Assembly: GCA_002104905.1 (NCBI GenBank)
Contig: MCFE01000079.1
Location: forward strand, 116,379-180,378
Length of the DNA stretch: 64,000 nucleotides
Reading direction: 5' to 3'
DNA from: Basidiobolus meristosporus CBS 931.73
Lineage: Eukaryota; Basidiobolomycota; Basidiobolomycetes; Basidiobolales; Basidiobolaceae
Shown: positions 54,081-63,825 of the stretch, one piece after another
Layout of the letters: each line of letters begins with the position of its first letter
Numbering within the stretch: position 1 is the first letter of the stretch
Position numbers and translations under genes: made by a program
Notes under the pieces: generated by a model
Databases searched by the model: none
Seen by the model: the letters and a program-made list of their open reading frames with translations, nothing else
Told to the model about the DNA's origin: nothing

Positions 54081-54430
54081 TGGTTGTATGAGTTTTGGAG
54101 ATATTGGAAGTGATTTGGAAGGACAAGTAGATTATGTGGTTTGCACTTAATGATTGATTGAATGTAAAAGTAATGTTTATACTTTACATTGTCTTGGCAT
54201 AGCAAACAAGTAGAATAGGCAGAGGAAAGTCCCAAGAGCTTGTGAGTAAAGCTTGGGGCTGCTTGGACAGTGTTGAGGATTTTTGTGCTCTGGGTACCTG
54301 TCATTTTGATGAACATATTCCAAGTAAATCCCAACATGGAATAGGGTCAGTATACTTTAAGATTTGTACGTAATGATCTAAGTGACTAAGCTAGGTGCAT
54401 ATTCAGGTGGAATTACAAGCTTTTACAACA
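54081..54430 (-). repeat. 5' LTR of the copia element
   Basis: 350 bp from TGGTTGTATGAG to CTTTTACAACA, aligning along its full length to 48751-49099. A further fragment of LTR end (TTGTTCTCTCAATGGCTTC to CTCCTACAACA, about 54498-54545) lies just outside. Confidence 0.85.
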
Positions 54431-56737
54431 CTTACAACAGTTCTGCAAGGACCATATAGGAGTATAGCTCAATGACCTTAGGCAAACTAACAAAATCAAT
54501 TTGTTCTCTCAATGGCTTCTAATATCTCTAAAGCTCCTACAACAAAAATAATGCCATGCCCTATGCTGAAGGAATATAACCAACTCCAATAAGAAGCAAT
54601 TCAAGATTGCCGGTTTTAATATGAATGCTGCATCAGTGTAGTGATCCTCAAATGCATGTTAGACAGGCCTTTAGATTGGATACAATTGAATCAAATCTTT
54701 GCCAACTATGCCATCACTCAAAATGAAGCTAATATAACACAACAGGGAGCATATAGCCAGAGCAATCATGACACCTCCAAGTGAGACTAATCCCATAAAT
54801 CAACATGCCAGGAATTCAAGTATCATTTAGCTAAGCCTTTCAGAAGTGCTACCTAGCTGCTCAGGTATGAAAATAAGAGGGACAAACATAAAACAATCAA
54901 AATCTACAGTTTATTTATGTGAGGGAATGGCTAATCTTTTTGCCTGCAACTTATAGCATTAATTCCGATCAATCTAGATGAGTATACATAGCATGAAAGC
55001 TCACTTTGTCATACATAGTTTGCAAAGGACATGAGGTATAGTTCCAAATAAATAGCACTAATCTTATTCCCGCCTAGCATACTCTAGTTGGTATTTAAGT
55101 GAATCTATATATATGAGATTACAAGCGAGAGGTGATAATCTATTAATATTCATTGCTAAGCTTCTGCTTCGATGTACATGAAATAACTTCAGCAAATTCG
55201 GGCCAATTTGATCATTATGCACAGGAGCTACTCAGGATTATTGAGGTACTTCGGAGGGAATTTTTATGATGGAAAGAGTCGAGTTAATGGCCAGATTAAT
55301 GGCAATGTTATATCCAACATCTTGGTAGTAGTGCAACTCCAAACTCCACCTCTCGTGATTGAATTCCAATCGTAGGGTCAGCCAATGTGGCATTGATTAT
55401 ATATCATCCTGAAATGGGAATGGATGTTGATCAAAACTGGATGGTTGGGGGAATTCCATGTGTGCTAAAAATAAGCCAATCTGTCACTAATCTAGCAACC
55501 CCCGGGCCATGTAGTTCGGATGATCTATATCCATAAAATTGGAGAGGGTGGCGATTACTACCGACCTCCGAGATCTCGGTATATCTTTTGTGATAACACT
55601 GCATTTAACCGTGCACAAAAGGGGAGGAGCCGATGGAAATATGGATTATTGCGATAACTCCTTTGGGTGAAGTTTATGCGACTTTAGGAATAAACGTTAT
55701 CTATTGATTGTGGCCTATGCATAACAATCTTAATGCTTTTGGTATCCCCAATGAATCGTCCATCACCCTCAAAATTTACACCAGACATAGCGAGCAGTTA
55801 TGAAGCCGGGAAGGTTGTCCAAAGATAAGCCTCATCAAGTTACCATTGTGGTACAAGGTTTTCGAATCCATTATTGAACCAAGATACAGATATATTGTTG
55901 TGCTGGCATGTATTGTTCTTAATAGTAGATTGTCTCCAAACCCATGGAGATGCTACGTGTGTATGAAGGCTCAAGTCTACATTCCCGGCCTGACACTATA
56001 AGTGGCTGACTACTGCTCATTTCAAGGCGCGCATGGAGGCAGTAACCCTCTCTCGTTCTAATGGAATATTCGCTTCAGTTACGGACACATCTTATCATTT
56101 GTACTTTGTTGTAATTTTTAAACCTAGTTTGACAGACAAGGTTGCAGATCATGGTGTCTGGGTCTGGACCCACATTTCTGACTTGCCCTTTAGACTCACA
56201 TTTCTGACTTGCCCTTTAGACTCACATTTCTGACTTACCCGATGGATAAATGCAAAGCCAAATTAGTCTTATTCTTACTCATCTCAAGGCACCAAGAGAC
56301 AATCACTCTTACTCCTGAAGCATGCATTAAGATATCTTTCCAAAAAAATACGCAGCAGGAAGCTTCTATTGCGGTTATGCGAATTCTCTGGCCAATAGAT
56401 GCGGCAGTCCTGGATTCTATAGAAGTTTCATCTGAGGAGCCCATCCTGCTGATAGATTTGGTGTCTGATACATGCTCACTAGTACAACAATGTATATCAC
56501 TATTCTTGGTACAAGTAAGCCCGTTGACCCCACAATTGGCGTGAATGGATTACTTCCACCGTGGAGCTACGAACCCATTGTGGAGGAGTGCACACCTGAT
56601 CAGCTTTATCAATCCTCAGACCACCTGCTTTGGTAGACCTTCACTATAGCATAGATTAAAGTGCCAAATCGATAAGGTGCTGATTACGAGCGATGCCGTC
56701 TTGTATGTTGGATAATTTTATTTCCTTTGGTGTTGGG
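54431..56737. other. AT-rich subtelomeric region, no confident gene
   Basis: 2.3 kb. A short minisatellite (TTTCTGACTTGCCCTTTAGA then CTCACA, 26 bp, nearly three copies) lies at 56168-56245. A 111-codon open frame at 56209-56544 starts in this repeat and shows no similarity that I recognise. A partial LTR end is at 54498-54545. The rest is unremarkable. Confidence 0.4.
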
Positions 56738-57235
56738 TTAATATGTGTTTACACCGTATGTAGTTTCAATGCCAATTTTGAGATTGGCAAAGTGCTCGAG
56801 AGCTTTGTCATTATCGTGAACGCCAGCGCATTCGTATTTGCACATCAAACTGAACGCTTGCTCGGTGCACTCGGCAGGGTTGCACATCAGTGGCATCTTG
56901 TCGTCTCCCATTTGGAGCTGTAGGGATGTGAGTTTGTCATAGTCAATCTTGGTATCATAGCTCAGCTGAACGTTCTCGCTGAACACATTAGTAACGAACT
57001 GAAGATTGGTTAGGCCGTCGGTCACGTAAGGTATTTCATAACAGCGACTGTCGCTGCAGACGTTGAGGTCCACAGCTTGGTAGAAAGAGCAGGCGGGTCC
57101 AAAAGTCATAAGCTCTGGAGCGTTGGGTGAGCATTTATAACCAAGCGCAACATTGGCTGTGGAGGCAAAAGTAGCGGCAACGGAAGTGGCGCCAAAGGCC
57201 AAGGTAGCAACGGACAAAATGCAAGAGTAAAGCAT
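56738..57235 (-). CDS. Secreted Cys-rich protein, unknown
   Basis: 165 residues without introns. The N-terminal signal peptide (MLYSCILSVATLAFGATSVA) is followed by a mature chain with about nine Cys (YKCSP, PACSF, NVCSDSRCYEIP, LMCNPAECTE, LMCKYECAG). A strong TATATAAGG box lies about 50 bp upstream on the minus strand. The paired Cys near the C-terminus (CNPAEC, CKYEC) resemble the CDKKC/CNYRC arrangement of the neighbouring gene at 57692, suggesting distant paralogy. No named family is recognised. Secretion is well supported; the role, whether effector, wall or adhesion, is not known. Confidence 0.65.
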   Translation of the reverse strand: MLYSCILSVATLAFGATSVAATFASTANVALGYKCSPNAPELMTFGPACSFYQAVDLNVCSDSRCYEIPYVTDGLTNLQFVTNVFSENVQLSYDTKIDYDKLTSLQLQMGDDKMPLMCNPAECTEQAFSLMCKYECAGVHDNDKALEHFANLKIGIETTYGVNTY

Positions 57236-57691
57236 GGTCTTTGAATGAAGTAACGACTACTCCCGCAGTCCTTATATAAGTGATTGGAAAGCTTCGAGTC
57301 CCGAATAACTGGGCTTGGAGCGAAATTCTCAATTTTCGATATCATCTGCAGATTAGCCGCTACAGGAAATATGACCAGATACACCTCTACTTACGGTAAT
57401 TCTAAGCACCTTCTAAATTGGTAGTACACAATGAGAATGCCATTCATTACTGATTCTTTCCTTAACCGTGTACCAAATGCTCCATTGTTTAACCTCTGTT
57501 ACACTGGTTTCTTAGTAATTAGCATACACGAGTACGAGTAAGCTGATATCCACGCAGTAGGTCCCATATATTTCGTAACAACACAAGGCTTTTTATTGCA
57601 AAATCAATTATCTGATATTTTATCCAGCCATTTGGAGGCTGCCAAAACGCATATTATACATATATATTGGTAATGAGGTCGGAAAAGATAT
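57236..57691. other. Intergenic between two secreted-protein genes
   Basis: 456 bp with the TATATAAGG promoter of the left gene near 57274-57282 and AT-rich 3' sequence of the right gene. No gene seen. Confidence 0.4.
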
Positions 57692-58210
57692 TTATTTTGG
57701 TAAGGAGCCCTGAAGAGCTGCTAGCAGTTGTTCCTTAGTCATCCTGTAGGAGTAAAAGTTCTCAGGGAATGGATACTCGCCTCCACCACCACACCTATAA
57801 TTGCAATAGCGGGCAAAATCCTTGTCTGTGCATTTCTTGTCACAATAAAGAGGAACAGCAACTTCACCCCAGTTAGCACTCAGCTGGCTGCTTTGGTCGT
57901 CAACTCCGTCATACGTAGTATTGGCCCAAATAAGACAGCCAGTGCCAAATGGGAAGTTCGCCTGAGGAAGGAGTAGCGGATTCAAGTCATTAAGGAAGTA
58001 CATTTTGAGGCACAAATCCTCCTTGCAGATATCAACGGATCCAGAAACTCGCTTCGCCCATAACTGCATATCTTGGGACTCAGAGTAATAATTATAGTGG
58101 CCAACCTCAAAGTCGGTGTACACAGTGACGTTGGCCTGCTTTACAGGAGCGGCAAGGCAGTTGGATGCGGCGAACACGGTACCGAGTAGCGAGAGAAAAG
58201 CGAAGCGCAT
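57692..58210 (-). CDS. Secreted Cys-rich protein, unknown
   Basis: 172 residues from the ATG at 58210. The signal peptide is MRFAFLSLLGTVFAASNCLA. The mature protein has Cys in VDICKEDLCLKMYF, GTGCLIWANTTY, LYCDKKCTDKDFARYC and YRCGGGGEYPF, with one N-glycosylation site in the ANTTY stretch. A CTTATAAAGG TATA box lies about 55 bp upstream; the frame is open further upstream but has no ATG there, so the start is secure. The CDKKC then CNYRC spacing is like that of the neighbour at 56738, so the two are probably distant paralogues. Function unknown. Confidence 0.65.
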   Translation of the reverse strand: MRFAFLSLLGTVFAASNCLAAPVKQANVTVYTDFEVGHYNYYSESQDMQLWAKRVSGSVDICKEDLCLKMYFLNDLNPLLLPQANFPFGTGCLIWANTTYDGVDDQSSQLSANWGEVAVPLYCDKKCTDKDFARYCNYRCGGGGEYPFPENFYSYRMTKEQLLAALQGSLPK

Positions 58211-59629
58211 TTTTACGGAATGATGTTGGGAATATTCTGCCAAGGCTGCCTTTATAAGTGTGATCTTTGCTCTTGAAAGGGATTGCCAATGTTTTCGATG
58301 GTTCTATCGATTGTGCCGAATGAGCAATACTTCAGATTGTTCTATCTATTGGTTTGGTGAATCCGTCGCCAAGAATTATCCGTTTGGTTGGGCCAATATT
58401 TCTTAGCTTTACAACCCACCTTACACGGCTTATGGGGCTAAATATGCTATTTCTAACCTGGTAAAAGAGAAAATTCCTTCTCTCTGAGGTCTAGATCGGT
58501 GCGGAGAGAATACTTATGAATTACAAGACCTGCCCATAACGTTAGAATTGCTTTTGCCGACACCAAGGCTACCATCGCTATCAACGAAGATTTATCTTGC
58601 ATCGACTCTATCATTGGTCCGCCTTATGACATACACTTGTGGTGGAATGCCTCTTTTCGCGGGGCCTATGCTACGGATGAATGTGATTAACTACTATTGT
58701 TGAGGATAATCGAACATGATCCGAATTTGTTAATATCCATATTGGAATGCCACCTCTATGGGGAAATGCTTATTGTGTCAAGCACTTTGATATCTGGCAA
58801 TCACACCCCAAAGATTTTCCATTCGTGTGTTATTAAGGATGCTGTGGCGCTGCATTAGACATGCGTCTGTACTAAACATCAATGTAAGCTGAATTCTGCA
58901 CTTGCTGGCATTGATGTTGGTTCCACTTTGGCCATGATTTAATGAAACCATACACCAAAACCGAGCCTGCCTTGATAACAAAAGCATTTCCCCTAAAAGA
59001 TACGCTGAATCAACCCACCCATTGATGTAATTAAACCACAGTCGCTTGAACACTTAGTGTTATCTATCATATTGATACTGTTACTTCTTGCTTAATGCAA
59101 AGTGGATATATTTAGATGGCTTGGAGGTCCGTGCTTATGGCATCATTGGCTGATCTGATTACTATAGATTATTCTATATGGGCCAAGCTCACGACTATGC
59201 TTGGATGATATAGCTTAGTCTACATCAGGTAAGTTCGAGACTCTACCTGCGTAAGAAACACTTTCAACATGCAGTGATTGATGGATGACTGCTAGTGAAC
59301 TGATAATTTATGATCAGATTCTCAATTCTGAAAATATATTGCTCCAAATATTTGTGCCCAGCGTGAGAAATATTACAGTTGCCAATTAATATATTTTTTT
59401 TGACATTCTTCAATCGAGAAGTCATGTGAGATCAAGAGGATACCTAGAAATGCTGATGTCTATCTAGGAATTTAAGACTCAGCAGTTACTGTAGCATTTC
59501 CATATAAAGAACAAAAAATTTGTATTAGCCTTATCACTTAGATCCTGTGTTATGGGTCTTTTTAGCTCCTGTTGTGCCTTTGGCTAATGCTTGCTGATAA
59601 TATGCAACAGATGGAATCTTTGTAGTATA
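58211..59629. other. Intergenic up to the telomeric retrotransposon array
   Basis: 1.4 kb, AT-rich, no supported gene. The short minus frame at 58778-59053 lacks similarity. This is the last single-copy-looking DNA before the terminal array. Confidence 0.4.
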
Positions 59630-60165
59630 GGGGGTTAGGAGGACAGTTGCCAACAGGTGAAATCTTTATTCTGGTTGAAACAAAGAAGCCAGCACTACTG
59701 TTGTAGCTTTGATCCCAGAGTACTTAGCTTAAGGGAATTGGTTGGTAAGTTAATAAAGGGTTAGGGGAGGGAAAGTCAACAAGTTGGTGAAATCTTTATT
59801 TGAGTCAAGAACTAATCCAGATAAAAATAAAGAAGCCAATTAAGAAGTCTAGAACCTCTCTAATAAGTAATCTAATTTATGTTTTGTTTCATCTCTAATG
59901 TTTGTTTCAATAAAGTAAAGCTCATGAGGGGTAAATATAAAATTCAAGGGTTTTGGGGGAAGTGCAAACTGTAGATCTTTCTGATCAATATAATCCAAGA
60001 CTGGAATCCAGCCTGGGATTAGGTGTAGTAGGAAAGGTGTGTGAACTTGTAAGTAGCTCTGCCACATAGATCTTAGATGGTCTGGTGCTAGTAGTCTTGG
60101 TCTTTTTAGGGAGACAGTCACCAACAGGTGAAATCTTTATTTCAGTTGAAACACAGAAGCCAGCG

Positions 60166-61050
60166 CTACTGTTGTAGCTTTGATACAAGAGTGCATAACT
60201 GACGGGAGTCTGTAGGGAAGTTTACAAGAAGTGATGATAGCTCTTCATTGCTCAAGACACTGTTCAGGGGGAAGGGGGGTAGCAAGAGGGGTAAGAGTGA
60301 TTTGTGAACAACATTAATGAGGGGAATGCAATAAGGATTGATATTCATCATAAAGGGAATGTGCTGCTTCAGATATTGCTGCCAAAGGTCTGTCAAGTAC
60401 TTCAGGTAGGCCAGCTTGGGTTTTTCTGACTGCAGAATATAGTGAGCAAACTTCTTGACTCCAGGATCCCCAAGTATAGTTCTCCAGCAGGAGCCAGGTG
60501 TAGTGTGGTGTGTTCTCTTCCAGGTCTTGATCAGTGGGTTGTTGCAGTGTTGAAGTCTCAGATACAATCTGGTTCTAAGGTAGAGTAGTTTGATCTTGTA
60601 GGGCATAAAGCCAAAAGCACCAAGAATAGCATGTCTGTAGGGGCATTCAGGCAAATGAGGCACCAAGGAGGTAATGCACCAAACTGCAAGCTTGTCAAGT
60701 TTAGTGTAGTCTCTGGAGGTAAGAGAGAGCAGTGGTAAGCAAAATTCCAGGACAGGGAAGACAAACTGCTTGAGTAGAAGGAGGCAGCTGGGAGCTGAAG
60801 TTGTAGGAGGAGTTACAGCCAGTAGCTTGTGGAGTGCTTGTCTTGCCAGGATAATTATCCTCTTCAGGTGTGCTCCAGAGTCTAGTCCAGTAGGAAGGAA
60901 AGGAAAGCCAAGATATGTAGCAGAAACCTGAGTAGGTAGAGTGCAGTTGTCTAAGTTGATAGGACAACCCAAAGGTACTGTCTTTGCAATGGAAAGCTGG
61001 AGATTATTCTTCTGCAGATACTGGTGGATGGTCTGAGAATCTTGTTGCAC
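60166..61050 (-). pseudogene. LINE ORF2 C-terminus, family X
   Basis: A 294-codon open frame forming the C-terminal part of a non-LTR reverse transcriptase (post-palm/thumb region): VSATYLGFPFLPTGLDSGAH, then LLLLKQFVFPVLEFCLPLL and TPGSCWRTILGDPGVKKFAH. It lacks the RT catalytic core because the copy is 5'-truncated at the telomeric seam. It ends about 55 nt before the element 3' end. A second copy is at 63253-63753, and a related, diverged Y version at 61140-61358 and 59849-60124. Confidence 0.8.
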
Positions 61051-61139
61051 ATTAGGGGAGGGAAAGTCACCAAGTTGGTGAAGTCTTTATTTGAGTCAAG
61101 AACTAATCTAAGTACAAATAAAGAAGCCAATTAAGAGGT

Positions 61140-61800
61140 CTAGAACCTCTCTAATAAGTAATCTAATTTATGTTTTGTTTCATCTCTAATGTTTGTTTCA
61201 ATAAAGTAAAGCTCATCAGGGGTAAATATAAAATTCAGGGGTTTTGGGGGAAGTACAAATTGTAGATGTTTCTGATCAATATAATCCAAGACTGGAACCC
61301 AGCCTGGGATTATGTGTAGTAGGAAAGGTGTGTGGACTTGTAAGTAGCTCTGCCACATAGATCTTAGATGGTCCTCAGCCAGTAGTCTTGGTTTCTCAGC
61401 TTTTTGAAGGTTTGAAGCAAGCTCTGTTACTACAGCACAGCCAACCAGGGTCTGCCAGCAAGAAGATTTCAGGTAGGAGTTAGATTTAAACCATTGTTTG
61501 ATGGAGGGGTTATGTGATTTCTGAAGTTGACTAGGAAGGAAGCACAGAGATAGATCATTTGGATTTGGTATGGGTAGAACCCAAAGGCTCCATTAGTTGC
61601 ATGGATATAGGGAGATACTGGAAGATAAGGTACCAAGGATCTGATACACTGATGGAGAAATTTATCCAGGCGGTGAAGTTCTCTGGAGGTTAGGGGTATA
61701 ATGTGGAGACCAAATTCAAGTACTGGCAGTACATACTGCTTCAGAAGTATAGGGATCTTTTGAATTGGAGTGTCTGGAGTGACTACTACCAGGAGCTTTT
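61140..61800 (-). pseudogene. LINE ORF2 C-terminus, family Y
   Basis: The open part (61140-61358) reads MWQSYLQVHTPFLLHIIPGW and PPKPLNFIFTPDELYFIETN; farther upstream the frame is broken. It is homologous to the X family ORF2 end (WQQYLKQHIPFMMNINP, LPPFPLNSVLSNEEL) but clearly a separate lineage. An older copy lies at 59849-60124. Confidence 0.7.
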
Positions 61801-62064
61801 TGAGAGGGGGGGGAGACAGTCACCAGCAGGTGAAATCTTTATTTCAGCTGAAACAAAGAAGCCAGCGCTACTGTTGTAGCTTTGATACAAGAGTGTGTAG
61901 CTGAGGGGAATTTGTAGGTAGGGTTAGGGTTAGGGTTAGGGGAGGGAAAGTCACCAAGGTAGGTGAAATCTTTATTTGATTACAGACAAGTCTAACAACA
62001 AATAAAGAAGCCAGCTGGGAATAGAAGATTCCCAAAGTAAACACTAAGTTGAATATGAATAAAT

Positions 62065-62868
62065 CTAAGCTAAAGTTAAGGCAGTGTCCCAGAGTACACT
62101 GGAGTTCAGGTTCATGGGGGAGTGAAGTAGATGAGCTTGAGAGATATAATAATCTTTGAGGAAGTGGGTAACAGCAGGTGAAGGGGAGATTTTGATAAGT
62201 GAAGTGAGTCTTGAGATCAGAGATTCCTCTAATGAGAAGGTCTTGTAAACTGGAGAATCAGGAAACTCTTTAAAGGCATGGTCAGTAGGTTCCCAGTAAA
62301 ACTGGTCAGAGACATTTTGAAAGAATTGTTTAGCAATACTTTTGTCAAGTACAACCTCCAGAGTGTGATGGTTGATAAATCTCATGTTGACAATCTTGGA
62401 TAAGTTGTAACCTTGTTGCTTGAGATACTTCCTATGCTCAGATATAGGAATAAACTCCACATTGGCAAAGTAACAGACAGCCCAGTCAGTAGCAGGAGGC
62501 AAATCAGGAGTGGCAGGAAACTTTCTTTTGGTCTTGAGAGGAGCAGCAGGATGTCTTGAGGAAGCAGGAACAGACTTTTTGACAACTTCAGAGTAGGAAG
62601 AGTGAGCAGGAGCATTTGTTTCTTGAGGAGTCTTGTTGGCAGGAAGAGTTGGCACAGGGACAATAGATTCTTGCAGATCAGAGAAGGCAGAAAAGAGCTT
62701 TTGAACTTGTTTCTTGAGTAGAGCATTTTCAGCTTCAACAAGTGCAAGCCTTTCCTCAAGGAAGGAAATCTGAAGGGAATGGAGTGAAGGCATAAGAAAT
62801 AAGAAGAAGAGGGTAGGATGGGGTGGGTGGGTGGGAAAATTAGCAGGGAGAAGAGAAGGAAGAAGCAA
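62065..62868 (-). CDS. ORF1/gag-like protein of telomeric element Z
   Basis: An intact 267-codon frame. An internal ATG (MPSLHSLQISFLEERLALVE, 62793) may be the true start, since the first ~25 residues are read out of the 5' repeat. Order: a leucine-rich coiled coil (EERLALVEAENALLKKQVQK), a Pro/Ser/Lys-rich linker with a basic KTKRKFPA patch, and an RRM-like or ORF1 RNA-binding-type domain (EHRKYLKQQGYNLSKIVNMR, FINHHTLEVVLDKS, AKQFFQNVSD). This is the layout of LINE ORF1 nucleic-acid chaperones. It ends only 124 nt before the element 3' end, with no reverse transcriptase after it. Assignment as ORF1 is inference from layout. Confidence 0.65.
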   Translation of the reverse strand: MLLPSLLPANFPTHPPHPTLFFLFLMPSLHSLQISFLEERLALVEAENALLKKQVQKLFSAFSDLQESIVPVPTLPANKTPQETNAPAHSSYSEVVKKSVPASSRHPAAPLKTKRKFPATPDLPPATDWAVCYFANVEFIPISEHRKYLKQQGYNLSKIVNMRFINHHTLEVVLDKSIAKQFFQNVSDQFYWEPTDHAFKEFPDSPVYKTFSLEESLISRLTSLIKISPSPAVTHFLKDYYISQAHLLHSPMNLNSSVLWDTALTLA

Positions 62869-62880
62869 AAATTCCAGAAG

Positions 62881-63183
62881 TCAGAATTTATAGATGGATG
62901 GACAAGGGTGGATGGATGGATTATTCCTGGGTTAGGAAAATTAGCAGGGAGAAGAGAAGGAAGGAGCAAAAATTCCAGAAGTCAGAATTTATAGATGGAT
63001 GGACAAGGGTGGATGGATGGATTATTCCTGGGTTAGGAAAATTAGCAGGGAGAAGAGAAGGAAGGAGCAAAAATTCCAGAAGTCAGAATTTATAGATGGA
63101 TGGACAAGGGTGGATGGATGGATTATTCCTGGGTTAGGAAAATTAGCAGGGAGAAGAGAAGGAAGGAGCAAAAATTCCAGAAG
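62881..63183 (-). repeat. 101-bp tandem repeats at the 5' end of element Z
   Basis: Three complete units start at TCAGAATTTATAG (62881, 62982, 63083), and a partial unit of ~45 bp lies at 62835-62880. Units are almost identical. Each contains GATGGATGGACAAGG, GGATGGATGGATT and CCTGGGTTAGGAAAA, so every unit carries an internal telomere-like GGGTTAGG. The array is cut mid-unit at 63186 and fused to GGGTTAGGG. Tandem 5' repeats of this type often act as promoter monomers in LINEs. Confidence 0.85.
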
Positions 63184-63252
63184 TCAGGGTTAGGGGGGAG
63201 ACAGTCACCAACAGGTGAAATCTTTATTTCAGTTGAAACAAAGAAGCCAGCG

Positions 63253-63753
63253 CTACTGTTGTAGCTTTGATACAAGAGTGTGTAGCTGAGGGGAATTTGT
63301 AGGTAAGTTAATAAGAAGTGATGATAGTTCTTCAGTGCTCAAGACACTGTTCAGTGGGAAGGGGGGTAGCAAGAGAGGTAAGAATGACTTGTGAACAACA
63401 TTAATGAGGGGAATGTGATTAGGATTGATATTCATCATAAAGGGAGTGTGCTGCTGCAGATATTGCTGCCAAAGGTCTGTCAAGTACTTCAGGTAGGCCA
63501 GCTTGGGTTTTTCTGACTGCAGAATAAATTCTGCAAACTTCTTGACTTCAGGATCTCCAAGTATAGTTCTCCAGCAGGAGCCAGGTGTTGTGTGGTGTGT
63601 TCTCTTCCAGGCCTTAATCAGTGGGTTGTTGCAGTGGTGAAGTCTGAGATATAATCTGGTTCTAAGGTAGAGAAGTCTGATCTTATAGGGCATAAACCCA
63701 AAAGCACCAAGAATAGCATGTCTGTAGGGGCATTCAGGCAAATGAGGCACCAA
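63253..63753 (-). pseudogene. LINE ORF2 C-terminus, family X, most distal copy
   Basis: A 166-codon frame nearly identical to the 60166-61050 copy over its shared part (VPHLPECPYRHAILGAFGFM, TPGSCWRTILGDPEVKKFAE). It is truncated at 63825, directly against the terminal telomere repeats, so it is the most recent addition in the array. Confidence 0.8.
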
Positions 63754-63825
63754 GGAGGTAATGCACCATACTGCAAACTTGTCAAGCTTAGTGCAGTCTC
63801 TAGAAGTAAGAGAGAGAAGTGGTAA

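Larger units (their letters stand above)
48751..54430 (-). mobile_element. Dead Ty1/copia LTR retrotransposon
   Basis: A 5.7-kb element read on the minus strand, flanked by related LTRs of 349 and 350 bp (48751-49099 and 54081-54430). Order from the right: LTR, gag remains, CCHC-like segment, integrase, reverse transcriptase, RNase H, LTR. This gag-protease-integrase-RT-RNaseH order defines Ty1/copia. All coding parts are broken into short frames. The two LTRs differ at roughly a fifth of positions by eye, so the insertion is old. The 5-bp flanks (CATAG and CTTAC) do not match. An internal segment is duplicated, and one duplicate holds a small inverted-repeat insertion. Confidence 0.9.
59630..63825 (-). 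mobile_element. Head-to-tail array of 5'-truncated telomeric LINEs
   Basis: Seven fragments lie in the same orientation with their 3' ends toward the centromere: 59641-59756 (X), 59768-60104 (Y), 60110-61051 (X), 61057-61803 (Y), 61810-61920 (X), 61941-63186 (Z) and 63196-63825 (X). Seams carry telomere-like sequence: GGGGTTAGG (59630), AGGGTTAGGGG (59757), TTTAGGG (60105), ATTAGGGG (61051), a G-run (61805), GGGTTAGGGTTAGGG (61921) and GGGTTAGGGGGG (63187). X, Y and Z share a 3' core with AAATAAAGATTTCACC and a hairpin, but differ otherwise. Each fragment is cut at a different 5' point. This layout fits reverse transcription primed from the chromosome 3' end. Confidence 0.85.

Noticed and set aside
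48751-54430. RIP-type mutation as the cause of copia decay
   Set aside because: The LTR differences by eye include many transversions and indels and not only C-to-T changes; a proper count would be needed.
56209-56544. 111-codon open frame
   Set aside because: Begins inside a 26-bp minisatellite and has no similarity or promoter that I could support.
62881-63183. Regular 101-bp repeats as a CRISPR array
   Set aside because: The whole unit is repeated with no unique spacers, in a eukaryotic telomeric element.
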